Source: Tretioscincus oriximinensis
Lineage: Eukaryota > Chordata > Lepidosauria > Squamata > Gymnophthalmidae
NCBI GenBank assembly: GCA_022410635.1
Contig: JAJVDF010000448.1
Location: forward strand, 610,960 to 674,959
Direction: 5' to 3'
DNA: 64,000 nucleotides
Position 1 is the first letter of the stretch, and every line of letters starts with the position of its first letter. Both the position numbers and the translations under genes were made by a program. The notes beneath the pieces were generated by a model, which had not been told where the DNA came from, searched no databases, and saw only the letters and a program-made list of their open reading frames with translations. Positions 24,864-35,262 of the stretch are shown one piece after another.

Positions 24864-25367
24864 CATTGATTCTCAATGGGGGCAGTACTGCCCTCCCACC
24901 CGGGGGTGGGGGGAGTATACCTTTTATAATTGTTTACCTTTTATAATTCCATAAGAAGAAGAAGAAGAAGAAATGGGTTCTTACACCNTGCTTTTCTCAC
25001 CTTTCAAAGGGACTCAAAGCTGCTTATAAGGGTATTTTTGCCCGAAGGCTCACATTCTATCTTCCCCACCAGGCCGTGATGGTTTCCATGTATCTACTTG
25101 CAATTAGTTGCAATTTCCTGCAATTCTTGCTTTTTAATAGCTGGGTTGACTAGACCTACAGGCTAGTGGAAGATGTTCAGTCCTCCCCATGCCCGACACA
25201 GGGCTCCGAAACCCCATCTCCCAGATGAGAGACCGTTTCCCTAGCGACTGAGCCACTCGTGCCCCCCTCCCCCATACCCTAAATATCAGGATTTTCACAA
25301 AGGGGAGNATTGAAAAAATTTCCGCGCCTTACGGGGACAGCAGCTTTTAAAAGGCTGAGAATCACTG
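24864..25367. mobile_element. hAT-like element carrying a SINE-2
   Basis: Termini CATTGATTCTCAATGGGG (left) and the complement CAGTGATTCTCAGCCTTTT (right) are imperfect inverted repeats of the hAT CAGTG...CACTG type. The flanking octamers CTTTATAT and CTTTAGAT match at 7 of 8 positions. Apart from the inserted SINE (24951-25264) it holds only about 190 bp, so it is a non-autonomous derivative. Confidence 0.75.
24951..25264 (-). mobile_element. SINE-2 nested in the hAT-like element
   Basis: Minus-strand full-length copy with AAGAAGAAGAAG tail at the left and head GCGACTGAGCCACTCGTGC at the right. Confidence 0.92.
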
Positions 25368-25620
25368 CTTTAGATATTTGGGGCCCAAGTTGTTTAGGGC
25401 CTTGTAGATGAAAGTTAATAACTTGAATTGGGCTCCATAGTGAATTGGCAGCAACTACAGCTCTTTCATGACTGGCATAATATGAGTCCAGCCAGTCATT
25501 CTGCTGATGTGTTTTGGATCAGCTGCAGCTTCCAGCCCCATATAGAATGCATTACACTAGTCCAATATTGAAGTTACCAGAACATAGATTACTGTGGCTA
25601 GATCACCCCAGTTCAGAAGT

Positions 25621-25927
25621 GGCCATAGCAGGTGAATCAAATGCAAATAAGAAACCCGTAAAACCCTCCTCCCAGATATTTGATGTTAAAGAGAGACACC
25701 TTATATAACATTTCTATGTTAAAAAAACAGACATCAAAATAGTCTGAATCAAGGCAATGTTGTTGGAGTTGAAAATTCCATAGCCTAAGAGCTTATACCA
25801 TTTACTGACCCAGGAGATTTTAATCGGAGTATCACTCATCTGCATTCTTTTTTTCCTCTGGTAAACTCATACTGTATAAAGTAGATCATCTAATCAAACC
25901 AGTTCTTGATTGTCCATTTAGGCTGTT
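25621..25927. other. unassigned DNA, no gene seen
   Basis: No recognisable feature. Confidence 0.5.
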
Positions 25928-26768
25928 TCTAAAAACAAAGCAAGGCAGCACATTCACAAATATCTCCCCATTTACCTTCAATCTTGCTCGCAGTTCCCAC
26001 ACTGTCCTCAACACATCCTGGCAATTCTTGTACCATCACAAGCCCCAGAAATAATTGCTGCGCTTGCCTGACTACAAGCCCCAGCATTCTCTGGGAGCCT
26101 CATACAGTTCCTAGGCATTCTCTGCTAGCCAACAGCCAGGGCTTTTTTGTGGCGGAATGAGCTGGAACGCAGTTCCGGCACCTTTTATTTAGGCGGGCGG
26201 GGTTGCCCCCCCGCCCCGCCCCCCGCCCCCCTAAATAAAAGGTGCCGGTACTGTGGAGTTTAGGCGGGCGGGGCAGGGGGTGGCGGCAGCGGGGGGGTGG
26301 GGGTGGGGCTAACACCGCCCCCCACCCCGCCCACCCCGCCTAAATAAAAGGTGCCGGTATTGCGGAGTTTAGGCGGGGCGGGGGGGCGGCGGTAGCGGGG
26401 GGTACTGCGGAGTTTAGGCGGTACTGCGGAGTTTAGGCAGGGGGGCACCCCGCGCTAACGCCCCCCCCGGTACTAACACCGCCCCCCCCCACTCGCCGGC
26501 ATTAGTACCGTCACCTTTTTTTGTGGAAAAAAAGCACTGCCAACAGCCAATCAGCTTATTACAACTTGAATATTCAGGCTCCAGAGGGAGATTTCTTTCA
26601 GACTTTACAAAATGAAGACTGCTAAATTGGATAATATGTGGAGGCTACTTACTTCNCAGCAAAAACTTTTGGAGCGCATGGAACACTGGACACGTGTTTC
26701 CGTGGGGCAGAAAGAAGGTAAAATTACCTTCAAAGTGCACTATATCAGGCATGGGGATGGGGCCTAAG
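25928..26768 (-). repeat. Family D repeat split by a hAT-like element
   Basis: On the minus strand the order equals the D copy at 30.7 kb: TAGGCCCCATCCCCATG near 26765, CTTCATTTTGTAAAGTCTG, ACAGCCAATCAGC, then past the insertion ATGCTGGGGCTTGTAGTCAG and AGGAAGATTGAAGG type sequence, ending near 25928. The insertion at 26137-26539 has an exact 8-bp target duplication. Confidence 0.8.
26137..26539. mobile_element. GC-rich hAT-like element (403 bp)
   Basis: Termini CAGGGCTTTTTTGTGG and (complement) CAGTGCTTTTTTTCC are inverted repeats of hAT type. CCAACAGC flanks it exactly at 26129-26136 and 26540-26547. The interior consists of tandem and inverted units built around AAATAAAAGGTGCCGGTA and GTTTAGGCGGGCGGGG, giving a G+C content far above the flanks. 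No transposase. Frames in it are Pro/Gly-rich artefacts. Confidence 0.9.
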
Positions 26769-28339
26769 TTTTATCTTTTCAGTTGCTAACAATTACAATG
26801 TGGCCAGCCCAAATGCTTTTCTTCACAATATATAAATCCTCAAAGGTTAGATTAAACATCTCAATACAATTAGATATTAACACTTCTATTGATAGAGGAA
26901 TATGCACATTTATAATCTCATTTATCTAATTGAAAATACTTTGCCAGAATGTAGTTAATTCTTAGCATTCAAACCACATGTGTATTTAATAGCCTCTAAT
27001 CTGACAACCATGCCAACACTGAGCAGATAAGCCAATCATGTGGGATTCCATGCTGATGTCAAGAGAGATCTTTTTGTAAAAAAGGAGATTTTTCCTGGGT
27101 GGATCCTGGGGGGACAGCAGAAGCTCCATTTCCTTGGATGGAAGAGGAATCATGATGATCCTACCAGCATGGTAAGAAAAGTTCATGTGGATCCCACCCT
27201 AGACAAAATCTGAAAAAGTTTATTTTCTATTTTTTAACTACACATTTTATGATCTTTTGCCAAAACAACAGCACTTTGGATATTACAAACATTCATTCAA
27301 AGGAATCTGTCCCAATAAGTATCTAAGGGAATCAGGAAGAAAAAAACTGCAGCAATTCAACAGCCCGTCTCTCAGCTCTACACAAAGAAGAACCAAGTGA
27401 TTTTAATGGGACGAACAGTTCATGACAACATCTGACGGGTCATCTCTTGGAACAATTCAAAATTAAATTGCTGATTTCCCACTGTTTTTTTAACAACACT
27501 TATTTCAGTTTTTTGTTATTTAACTTTCCATCCCGTCTCCTTCCCAGCTTTTCAGCAAGANGATCTTGTCAGCACGCAGGTATAACTGGCAAATCTCTCG
27601 AAATAAACAAAAGGGATACAATATCCCAAGCTGGCACGCAAAAAAATAGAAAAGTTATTGCAGTGTTTGATATTTTTTCAAAAAATGTCATTGCTTTTTT
27701 CTTCCTAAGGTGAACTGAAAATAATAATCAAATAGAAGATACACATCTAAAGCAAAAATAGTATAGGGGATTCTCTTCTTTTTCTTAAGGTACGTCTTAC
27801 CATGTGAAGCTACATGCAGGTCCATCTTTGGCCATGTTGCTGTCATTCATATCAGCAAGTGGCCATCCATACTGAATCACCCAGAAAAGAAATTAATCAT
27901 GAACGTAGGTATTGATGGACAATGTGGTTTCCAACAATCAGCAAAAAGCACCTCCATCACTGCATTGCCAGGTACATCTGAGCTCAAAGAATGATATCCA
28001 GACCGCTCTGTCCTGTATTGCTGGATTTCATCTGGTAACCCCATCTGGAAGGCACCATAATTTCTGTTCACATTCTGCCATCAGAGTGATACTGTGTTTC
28101 TGATTTCTCCAGCCTGATATACTGCATGTGGTACTCTGCATATCAGTTAAATAAGTAGAGTTGCAACATACGATCTTGTCACACTCCACTCCCAATCTTG
28201 AACCAATCAATTGTTCCATGTTCAATTCTTACCATGGATTAACTTTCATACAAATTCCTCAGAAAACAGATCTGGTACGCCCATCTTTTTAAGAATTTTC
28301 CACATTTTGGTTGCATGCACACAGCATATTTCTGCCTTG
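26769..28339. other. unassigned DNA, no gene seen
   Basis: About 1.6 kb without a recognised repeat. Overlapping open frames of about 63-65 codons on both strands at 27877-28225 are unsupported. Confidence 0.45.
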
Positions 28340-28607
28340 AGATGAGAGAGACTTGGGCACACGTGTTAAGCATTTTTCAGCAGTTGTCCCGCAATAAATG
28401 CTGTTTTTCCCGGAATAAACTATTGCTGGGATATTGAGGCATCGTTCTGGAGAACCTCTGTCCTCTCGCNTCCAACCCCGTCCTCTCCTGAGCATATGCG
28501 TGTGCACAAATTAGGCATGAGAGGTTAAAACAAACAAGAATGCAGCAGTTGTGGCTGTCAAAAAAAAACCCTTCTTGGACTGCACTGCACTGACAGGCTG
28601 CATCCAC
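28340..28607 (+). repeat. Family H internal module, isolated copy
   Basis: Matches the complement of 36600-36775: GGGCACACGTGTTAAGC, AATAAACTATTGCTGGGATA, TTCTGGAGAACCTC, GTGCACAAATTAGGCA. The family's palindromic end is not attached here, because a family B element follows. Confidence 0.7.
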
Positions 28608-28776
28608 AGGGAGCCAATTCTGATCTGTCTCTCGGAATAGGAGCCTGCCAACCACACGCTTCTGTAGACTATGGCAGACCCTGAATGGGGCATGCTACTG
28701 GCATGTGGATGGCCAAGCTCTGTCCCAAGATGTGACCGAGAACTAGGCTCCATGTGGATGGGGCCAGGCTCAGTAC
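28608..28776. mobile_element. Family B MITE copy
   Basis: The left part is diverged (GGCTGCATCCACAGGGAGCC). The centre GGAATAGGAGCCTGCCA and the right end GGCTCCATGTGGATGGGGCC match the B copy at 46.3 kb. Confidence 0.7.
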
Positions 28777-28916
28777 ACACCAGCACAGCCNCTTCCACTT
28801 CCGCCTCTGCCTCCTGAAGTTGCTTCGGCAGAATCTGCCCACCTTTTCCTCTCAGCCCAGCCATCCCGCCGCCTGTTTTCGGGGGCTGCTGCTGCTGCCT
28901 GGAGATGGTTTGGCTT

Positions 28917-29496
28917 AGAAAGCCAAAGAATTTTAGAACGATATTTACTTCTGCTTTATTGATTATGCTATAGCCAGTCATATCAATGGCTGGGTGCACA
29001 CAAGAACCTAAAACAGCTACAAAGCTATATTCCGGAATATAGCAATCGCATGTCTGTGCAAACTGTATTCCATGGCCATAAGTGACAGGCTCGCGCCCTC
29101 CTGCCTACCTGTGGAGGCTGCTGCTGCCTGGAGATGGTTCGGCTGAAGATAGGCACCATCAACCCCAGTGGGGACGGTGCTCTCCTCTCCCCGCCTCCTC
29201 CACCTCGCCTCAGCCGAACCATCTCCCCGAAAGCAGGTGGGGGCTGGCTGACCAGCCTGAGAGGAGAGCGCCGTCCCCGCTGGGGTTGACGGTGCCTAGC
29301 TTCAACCAAATCATCTCCAGGTGGCAGCAGCCTCCAAAGGTAGACACANGCAAATGCTATATTCTGGAATACAGCTTTGTAGCGGTTTTTANGTCATCAT
29401 GTGCACCCAGCCTTTGACGTGACTGACAAAGTCAATGGCTTTAGCATAATCAATAAAGCAGAATTAAATGTCGTTCTAAAATTAATTGGCTTTCTC
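28917..29496. repeat. long inverted repeat containing a family H element
   Basis: The arms (about 28917-29205 and 29225-29496) are reverse complements with moderate divergence. The outer arms share GCTTTATTGATTATGCTA; the middle carries the H palindrome CTATATTCCGGAATATAG; the inner arms share AACCCCAGTGGGGACGGTGC. The symmetric core at 28988-29413 is bounded by GGCTGGGTGCACAC and GTGCACCCAGCC. Non-coding. Confidence 0.8.
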
Positions 29497-30102
29497 CATA
29501 ATCCAGTGGACACTGAGAACTTGATTTCCCATCCCTCTGCCTTTTCAAAACTCAAGCTTGCATTTCAGGTTAATTACCCATTTTAAAAGTAATAAACTAA
29601 ACACGGTTATAGTTAAAATGCGAAAATAGAATACACGTCCATTTTTTGCGTGCTACCCTGAACCCAGCTTGCATATAGCACAGACTATAGATGAAATCAA
29701 ATAAATGAATACCTCTATACATGTCTAAAATGTTCAGGAGAATTCTCGTGCTCTGCTGATTCTTTCACTCAATGTTCAAAAATTATTTCCGGCCTCAAGG
29801 CAGAATAGGAAAAGAAGGAGACATATTCTGTCAGTGATATATCCTATTACTTCTTCTTTACTGTCTCCTGGTCGCTAGGCCTTAGAAATGATTTGTTAGA
29901 ATCAAAACAACAACCTGCAATTCTCCACACTCAAACAAGTATGTATTCTGTGACAGTCAAAGTACATCATGTATGGTATTTCATGGGAAGAAATGATGTC
30001 CTGAATTATGTTAGTAATCTTGGAGCTTGTCAAACTCAAGGGAACCTAAACGAGCGAACGTGTTGTACCAGGTTTAAGGAGACCAACTAAGCCTGATACT
30101 TT
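29497..30102. other. unassigned DNA, no gene seen
   Basis: No recognisable feature. Confidence 0.5.
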
Positions 30103-30410
30103 CGCCTAGCATGGATGGCTCAGTCGCTAAGCAATCCGTCTCTCATCAGGGAGATGGGGTTTCGAAGCCCTGTGTTGGATGTGGGGAGGGGTGAGCACCT
30201 TCCAATAGCCTGTAGCTCTAGCCAACCCAGCTATTCAAAAGCAAGAAGTACAAGAAATTGCAACTGACCGCAAGTAGATACATGGGAACCACCACAGCCT
30301 GGTGGGGAAGATAGAATGTGAGCCTTCGGGCAAAATACCTTTGTAAGCTGCTTTGAGTCCCTTTGTAAGGTGAGAAAAGTGGGGTATAAGAACCCAGTTC
30401 TTCTTCTTAT
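30103..30410 (+). mobile_element. SINE-2 (tRNA-derived)
   Basis: Complete copy: ATGGATGGCTCAGTCGCTAA, GGGGTTTCGAAGCCCTG (B-box region), CCTGTAGCTCTAGCCAACCC, and GGGGTATAAGAACCCAGTTC followed by TTCTTC. Confidence 0.93.
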
Positions 30411-30685
30411 ACCATTTGTAGAAAAATGCAACACTCACAAGGCCCTTCAAGATCAAAGATGTTATTCTTGACAAATACATTTGCTTCTTTACAGCTTATG
30501 TTGCTCATCGTTCATTAGAAGACCTCAGGTTAGATGGGAAATTAGAAAACAGGTTTTAAATATCCACAATACTTAATTCAGTTTAAAATAAGAATGGAAA
30601 CAATGATATGGAAACCAGGAAACGAATGCAAATGCAACTAAACAAACTAAAAATGCAACATCTAAATGATGTAAGTCTAGTTAAC

Positions 30686-31116
30686 AAGTGCATCTTAGGC
30701 CCAATCTCCATGCTCCATTTTCTGCACTTTGGAGGCGATTTTAGGGAACCATGCGTGCTCAGCATTCCATTCACTCTAAAGTTCTTTGCGGTGAAGTAAA
30801 TAGTTGCTGTATTTTATACAATTTAGCAGCCTCCATTTTGTAAAGTCCAAAAGAAAGCTCCCTCTGGACCTTCACTATGTAAATTGTAAAATGCTAACTG
30901 GCTCTTGGCTAGCAGAGAAAGCCTGGGAATTGTATACAAGCTTGCAAAGAATGCTGTGGATTGTAGTCAGGCAAGCACAGCAATAGTTTCTGGGGCTTAC
31001 AAAATCACAAGTATGCTAGGGTGTGTTGAGGACAGAGAGGGAACTGCAAGGAAGATTGGAGGTAAATGGGGACATACTTGAGAATGTGTTGCCTTGCTTT
31101 CTAAAAAAAAGCAATT
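30686..31116 (+). repeat. Family D repeat, most complete copy
   Basis: About 430 bp from TTAGGCCCAATCTCCATGCT through CCTCCATTTTGTAAAGTCC, GCTAACTGGCTCTTGGCTAG and GAACTGCAAGGAAGATTGG to CTTGCTTTCTAAAAAAAAGC. Four further copies or fragments lie in the window. There is no frame of note. Probably a DNA transposon derivative, but no terminal inverted repeats could be fixed. Confidence 0.75.
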
Positions 31117-31165
31117 TAAAACTTGCAGTGGAGAAGTAGCCTTCATCTTAACATAATGGGTTATT

Positions 31166-31229
31166 TCAGAGGAGGAGAAGGAGAAGGAGGAGGAGGAGCA
31201 GAAGAAGAAGAAGAAAAAAGAAGAAGAAG
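31166..31229. repeat. purine-rich GGA/GAA microsatellite at a SINE-2 tail
   Basis: Alternating GGA and GAA triplets lead directly into the SINE-2 at 31230. The preceding GGTTATTTCAGAGGAGGAG also precedes the microsatellite at 37.9 kb. Confidence 0.9.
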
Positions 31230-31482
31230 AAGAGGGTTTTTATACCCATCTTTTCTCACCCCAAAGACATTTTTGTCTGAAGCCTTAAATTCTATCTTCC
31301 CTATCATGCTGTGATGGTTCCCATATATCTAATTGCAATTCCTTGCTTTTGAATAGCTAGGTTGACTAGAGTTGAGGCTAGTAGAGGATGCTCACCCATC
31401 TCCACAGCTGACACAGAGCTTCCAACACGGTATCTCTGCTGAAACACCAGGACTCTTAACCCCTGAACCACTATGCCTCTTT
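31230..31482 (-). mobile_element. SINE-2, diverged copy
   Basis: Minus strand. The body (complement GGGAACCATCACAGCATGAT, CAACCTAGCTATTCAAAAGC) and the head near 31480 match the other SINE-2 copies but with more changes and a deletion. Confidence 0.8.
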
Positions 31483-31990
31483 AAAGATGTCCAGGATTTT
31501 AAAGACTCTTCTTTTTATATCCCTTTTTCATAGAAACATCTATAGTTCAATTGTGTGAAACATCAAACCATTTATTTGTAACATTTTTGTATTAAACTCA
31601 GAATATAGAATGTATCACTTTTACTCTATTCCTTCTGTGATCGCCTTAATAAACTTTTGACTTCTTGGCCCTTAACATCTGAAACTCCAATTCTATTTTT
31701 AATGGTTGCTGACATCTGTTCAACCATAAATCTCAAGGGCCAAATAAAATGCAACCTTATACTTTAATGCCATTGTAAAGAAAATAATAATATTCATTGT
31801 TCAAAATGTTAAGTGAAAGGCAACATTCCAAACATAGACACCACTGCGATGTCATTTTTCCCCAGAGTTTGTATCTTTGAAGGTGTAACTTCTGAATAAT
31901 GTTTGGCTTCTTTTTTCTTCTTAAAAAGAAAAAGTGTTTTGCCACTCCAGAATAAAGCAGCGATAATGAGTGGTAGAAATGGTTGCAGCT
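31483..31990. other. unassigned DNA, no gene seen
   Basis: No recognisable feature. Confidence 0.5.
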
Positions 31991-32172
31991 TAGGCCCAAT
32001 CCCCACGTTCTATTTCCTGCACTTTGAAGGCAATTTTATCTTCTGTCAACCTCACGGAACCACATATGTCCAGCATTCTACATATTCTAAAGGTCTTTAT
32101 TGTTGAGTAAATAGCCTCTACAAAATACACTGGTCAACACAATTTTTCTGGCAAAAAGTTTTCAAGTTTATT

Positions 32173-32385
32173 TTAAGTCAATTTTAACTGCTGATGACGA
32201 ATATGAACTCCATTTTTTGCTATCACATCTAGATTTCGAGATTTATCATTTTTCCATTTTTGATGAAAATTATTCATATCAGATAACACACATCTACATG
32301 TTTCCACAGATGTAACAAAAATATTTGGATCATTTGAGCACCGTCTTCTGCAAGATGTAGAGGCCATTGTTAGATCAGCAAAACC
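32173..32385 (-). pseudogene. fragment with MAST...DPNIF/CYICG motif, broken
   Basis: The minus-strand frame reads MASTSCRRRCSNDPNIF. If the frame is shifted at the T run, the next codons are CYICGNM and then a stop. A short N-terminal block S-x-D-P-x-x-F-C-Y-I-C-G is, from memory, typical of a family of uncharacterised proteins in invertebrates and some vertebrates, often in transposon contexts. The fragment is frameshifted and lacks everything after the CxxC, so it is not functional. Function unknown. Confidence 0.4.
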
Positions 32386-32822
32386 TCCTGCAGAGAAATA
32401 CAAGATAAAAGTTCAGCAAAGGAGCTAGCAGCACTTTGAGACTAACTTGAGAAAAGTGGTTGGCATAAGCTTTNGTAGACAGGTCTACTTCTTCAGATGC
32501 TGAGGGACTAATGTCAGGGTCAGGTANTTATAGGGAAATGTGTATGGGAGAAGACAAAGCATATGCAACTGTAGGGAGGTGTTGAATTGCAGGTAAATAG
32601 CAGGAACTAATCTCCTTAAAAAACAGGTAAATAGCAGGACCTAATCCTCTTATGTAAAAAAAGTGCCTGGGGCAACAAGGTGCAATGTCTGGTGGAGAAT
32701 CAAAGATAAAAGTTGTTCGCTACCTGAGTTGTTCATTGAATTTCTGAATTTCTGATCCCTCCTAACACCTTATTTATTGAATCACAAAAAAAACAGAAAA
32801 ACAGCAGGATAAAAACAATAAT

Positions 32823-32989
32823 ATTCCCATTTTTATGATAAGAAAGTAAACAGTTTTCAATGAACACAACAAGTTGTGTACAGGTAGTGTTTTATGTATT
32901 GAAATTTTCATTAATTTTGAAAATTTATGAAAATTTCAATACCTGCACTGAAAACTGTTTGTTTACTTTCCTATCATAAAAATTGGAAT
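32823..32989. repeat. inverted repeat, 37-41 bp outer arms and AT-rich inner arms
   Basis: Outer arms: left 32823-32859 contains TTTTTATGATAAGAAAGTAA; right 32949-32989 contains its complement with a short insertion. Inner arms share TATTGAAATTTTCAT. The whole can fold into a hairpin. Confidence 0.85.
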
Positions 32990-33515
32990 ATTTCACAGCA
33001 AACGAAGATATTCTCACATTTATTGGGAGACTAAATGAAAAGTAAATTTACCTAAGTTAAAAGTATAATCTGGCACTTTTGATACACTACTGGAATTCAT
33101 GAAAATGGGATATATACCTATAGCTCAAAAATGTGATGTGATAGAGAAATTATAAGATCAGATTTGAATTTAGCACCCTCAAATTAGTCTAAAACTGTTC
33201 GTAAAGTCCATGCCAGAAAAAAAATGTAGATGTGTGTTATCCTCTATTTTGTAAAGTCCAGAAGAAAAGCTGCCTCAGAGTTTCAGTATGCAAATTGTAA
33301 AATGCTCATTGGCTGTTGGCTAGCAGGGAATGCCTTGGAACTGTATGCAAGCTCGCAAAGAATGCTGGGGCTTGTAGTCAGGCAAGTGCAGCAATAATTT
33401 CTTGGGCTTGTGATGTCATGAGAATTGCCAGGATGTGTCGAGGGCAGAGAGGGAACTGCAAGGAAGATTGGTAAATAGGGACACAGTTGTGAATGTGTTG
33501 CCTCACAAGATTTAA

Positions 33516-33924
33516 AACTTTTAGTTAGCCTTAGTCCTAAATCCAGCTGTCTAAAAAGCAGAGGGTTGCCAGTTTAATCTCCATAATTTCTTCCCATATT
33601 TTTGCCAGGGTAGCTGCAAAATTCCACAGGAAGCCCATTCCACAAGAAGAAAATGGATTAAAAATACCTATTGGAACTGTTTTCACAGTTTTACAATCAT
33701 ACAATCTTCATGTAGTGGAGCAGATACTTTACTCCATAATAGTTACACCTATTTCCTTTGGAGTCAATCTAAAATATCGGTAACCATTTTAGTCGTATAT
33801 ACAAATAGGCATTATGAATATAGCTAAAATTGTAATATTTAGAATAACTCCAAAGCTCTGTATCTGAATTTGCTTCTATAAATTGTAATCAGATGTTATG
33901 CTCACCTTAACCTTCACCTCATTA
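33516..33924. other. unassigned DNA, no gene seen
   Basis: No recognisable feature. Confidence 0.5.
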
Positions 33925-34290
33925 TGATGATGATGATGGTGATGATGATGATGATGATTGTTGTTGTTGTTATTGTTGTTATTGTTGATGGTGGTGATGG
34001 TGGTGGTAATGTTGCTGTCATTGCTATTGTTGTTATTGTTGTTGTTGTGGGTGGTGGTGGTGATGATGGTAATGTTGTTGTTATTGTTGTTGTTGTTGTT
34101 GTTATTGTTATTGTTGTTATTATTGGTGGCGGTTGTAATGTTGTTATTGCTATTGTTGTTATTGTTGTTGTTAGTGGTGGTGGTGGTGGTGATGGTGGTA
34201 GTAATGTTGTTTTATTGTTTTTGTTGTTGTTGTTATTGTTGTTAGTCGTGGTGCTAATGTTGTTGTTATTGCTCTTGTTGTTATTTTAAA
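33925..34290. repeat. compound ATG/TTG/TGG triplet microsatellite
   Basis: A (GAT)n block at the left is followed by about 330 bp of degenerate TTG, TTA and GTG triplets. Plus-strand frames read as Met/Val/Leu runs and are artefacts. Confidence 0.95.
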
Positions 34291-34565
34291 ATAATGTTTA
34301 CAACCAAGCAACAAGAACAAAAATATAACACATACAACCAAATAACAAAAACATAAAGGCACAACAAATTGTCAGTACAGTATGAACAATTAACCTCCAC
34401 TCAAGACCTCTTTCCACCTGCCTCATTCACTCACTTACCACTGATAACTCATTAATTGGGTCCATCTTAAAATACACTGTTTCCCTGGTGATCATCGCTC
34501 CTTCTGTGCCCTTCCATTGGTACAAAATACTATTATTTATTAGCCAATGAAAATGCTGAATTAGT
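34291..34565. other. unassigned DNA
   Basis: A-rich at the start, no feature recognised. Confidence 0.5.
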
Positions 34566-34777
34566 TAGGCTGACCAGATGACCCCTTGGGGGGGAGGGTT
34601 GAAAACCTGTTTTGGGGTGCCTCCCAGTTTTTTCTGAGGAAACAAAAATTCAAAAAACAAAAAAAATTCAAAAAAAATCTTTTTTAAAAAACATTTTCCT
34701 CAGAAAAAACTGGGAGGCAACCCAAAAACAGGTTTTCAACCCCCACCCACCCCCAAAGGGGTCATCTGGTCAGCCTA
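34566..34777. mobile_element. A-short fold-back element
   Basis: TAGGCTGACCAGATGACCCC ... GGGGTCATCTGGTCAGCCTA with about 95-bp arms and an A-rich loop. The arms are very similar, so the copy is probably young. No clear target duplication. Confidence 0.92.
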
Positions 34778-35034
34778 CCTTAATAGATTTCCACTTGCCA
34801 ACAAAGATGATTGCCACAGTCTCCATTATGCAGTGGCAGTCGTATCTCACTATGATTGTGCCCCCATTTTCTGGCATGGTTATCAATGGAAGCATCATGG
34901 TTGCCCAAGTTTTTACCCTAAACAGGGGCATTTCCATCTGCTACTAAAAGGTCACCGCCTCACTTGGAAGCAGAGATGGAGAAGGGATCTTCTCAGCGAT
35001 GGTCACAGTTCCCTCTTTTGCACAATTCACAAAT
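34778..35034. other. unassigned DNA
   Basis: No recognised feature. The open frames here run into the CR1 fragment that follows. Confidence 0.45.
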
Positions 35035-35262
35035 CTTATTGGATACTAGGATGGATGTCTGGATGTTCCCTCCAGGATGGAGCAACAGACAGGACTTCTG
35101 AGATACCATTTGCAGGGAGTCATGAACAGGAGCATATTTTGCTTTCCTCTGTTTGGACTGCCCAGGGGCATCTGGTGGGCCTCTNTGTGAGACAGAATGC
35201 TGGACTTGATGGGCTGTGGCTTGATCCAGTATGGCTCTTCTTATGTTCTTATGTTCTTAACT
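35035..35262 (+). mobile_element. CR1 LINE 3' untranslated end
   Basis: Contains GGATGTCTGGATGTTCCCTC, GCATATTTTGCTTTCCTCTG and ATCTGGTGGGCCTCT, and ends CTTCTTATGTTCTTATGTTC. Confidence 0.88.

Larger units (their letters stand above)
24304..25620 (-). mobile_element. L2-like LINE split by two nested DNA elements
   Basis: Read on the minus strand from 25620, the sequence matches the LINE at 14.5 kb: CTGGTAACTTCAATATTGGA, TATGGGGCTGGAAGCTGCAG, GCCCAATTCAAG, CTTGGGCCCCAAATATC. It continues beyond the insertions at 24643 with AAGGAACACCTTCTCCCATA and runs to a GAGTATAAGGTGGCATAGAA tail near 24310. It is interrupted by A-short (24644-24855) and a hAT-like element (24864-25367). Confidence 0.8.
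32125..33239 (-). mobile_element. composite insertion in family D, with a decayed coding fragment
   Basis: The left part contains TTTTTCTGGCAAAAAG; the complement of the right part contains TTTTTTCTGGCATGG, a possible degraded terminal inverted repeat. ATAACACACATCTACAT occurs inverted at about 32284 and 33224. The insertion contains a coding remnant (32173-32403, minus), a foreign stretch at about 32410-32520 and a strong hairpin at 32823-32989. Superfamily not assigned. Confidence 0.5.
31991..33515 (+). repeat. Family D repeat split by a 1.1-kb insertion
   Basis: D sequence at 31991-32124 (TAGGCCCAATCCCCACG to GTAAATAGCCTCTACAAAA) continues at 33240 (CTCTATTTTGTAAAGTCCAG) and runs to about 33515. 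The junctions at about 32125 and 33239 mark an insertion with its own inverted repeats. Confidence 0.75.

Noticed and set aside
26100..26448. Pro/Gly-rich frames and possible CpG-island promoter
   Set aside because: The GC-rich block is bounded exactly by terminal inverted repeats and an 8-bp duplication, so it is a transposon interior.
33924..34289. Met/Val/Leu-rich frames that could look like a membrane protein
   Set aside because: Products of the degenerate TTG/GTG/ATG triplet array, in several frames at once.
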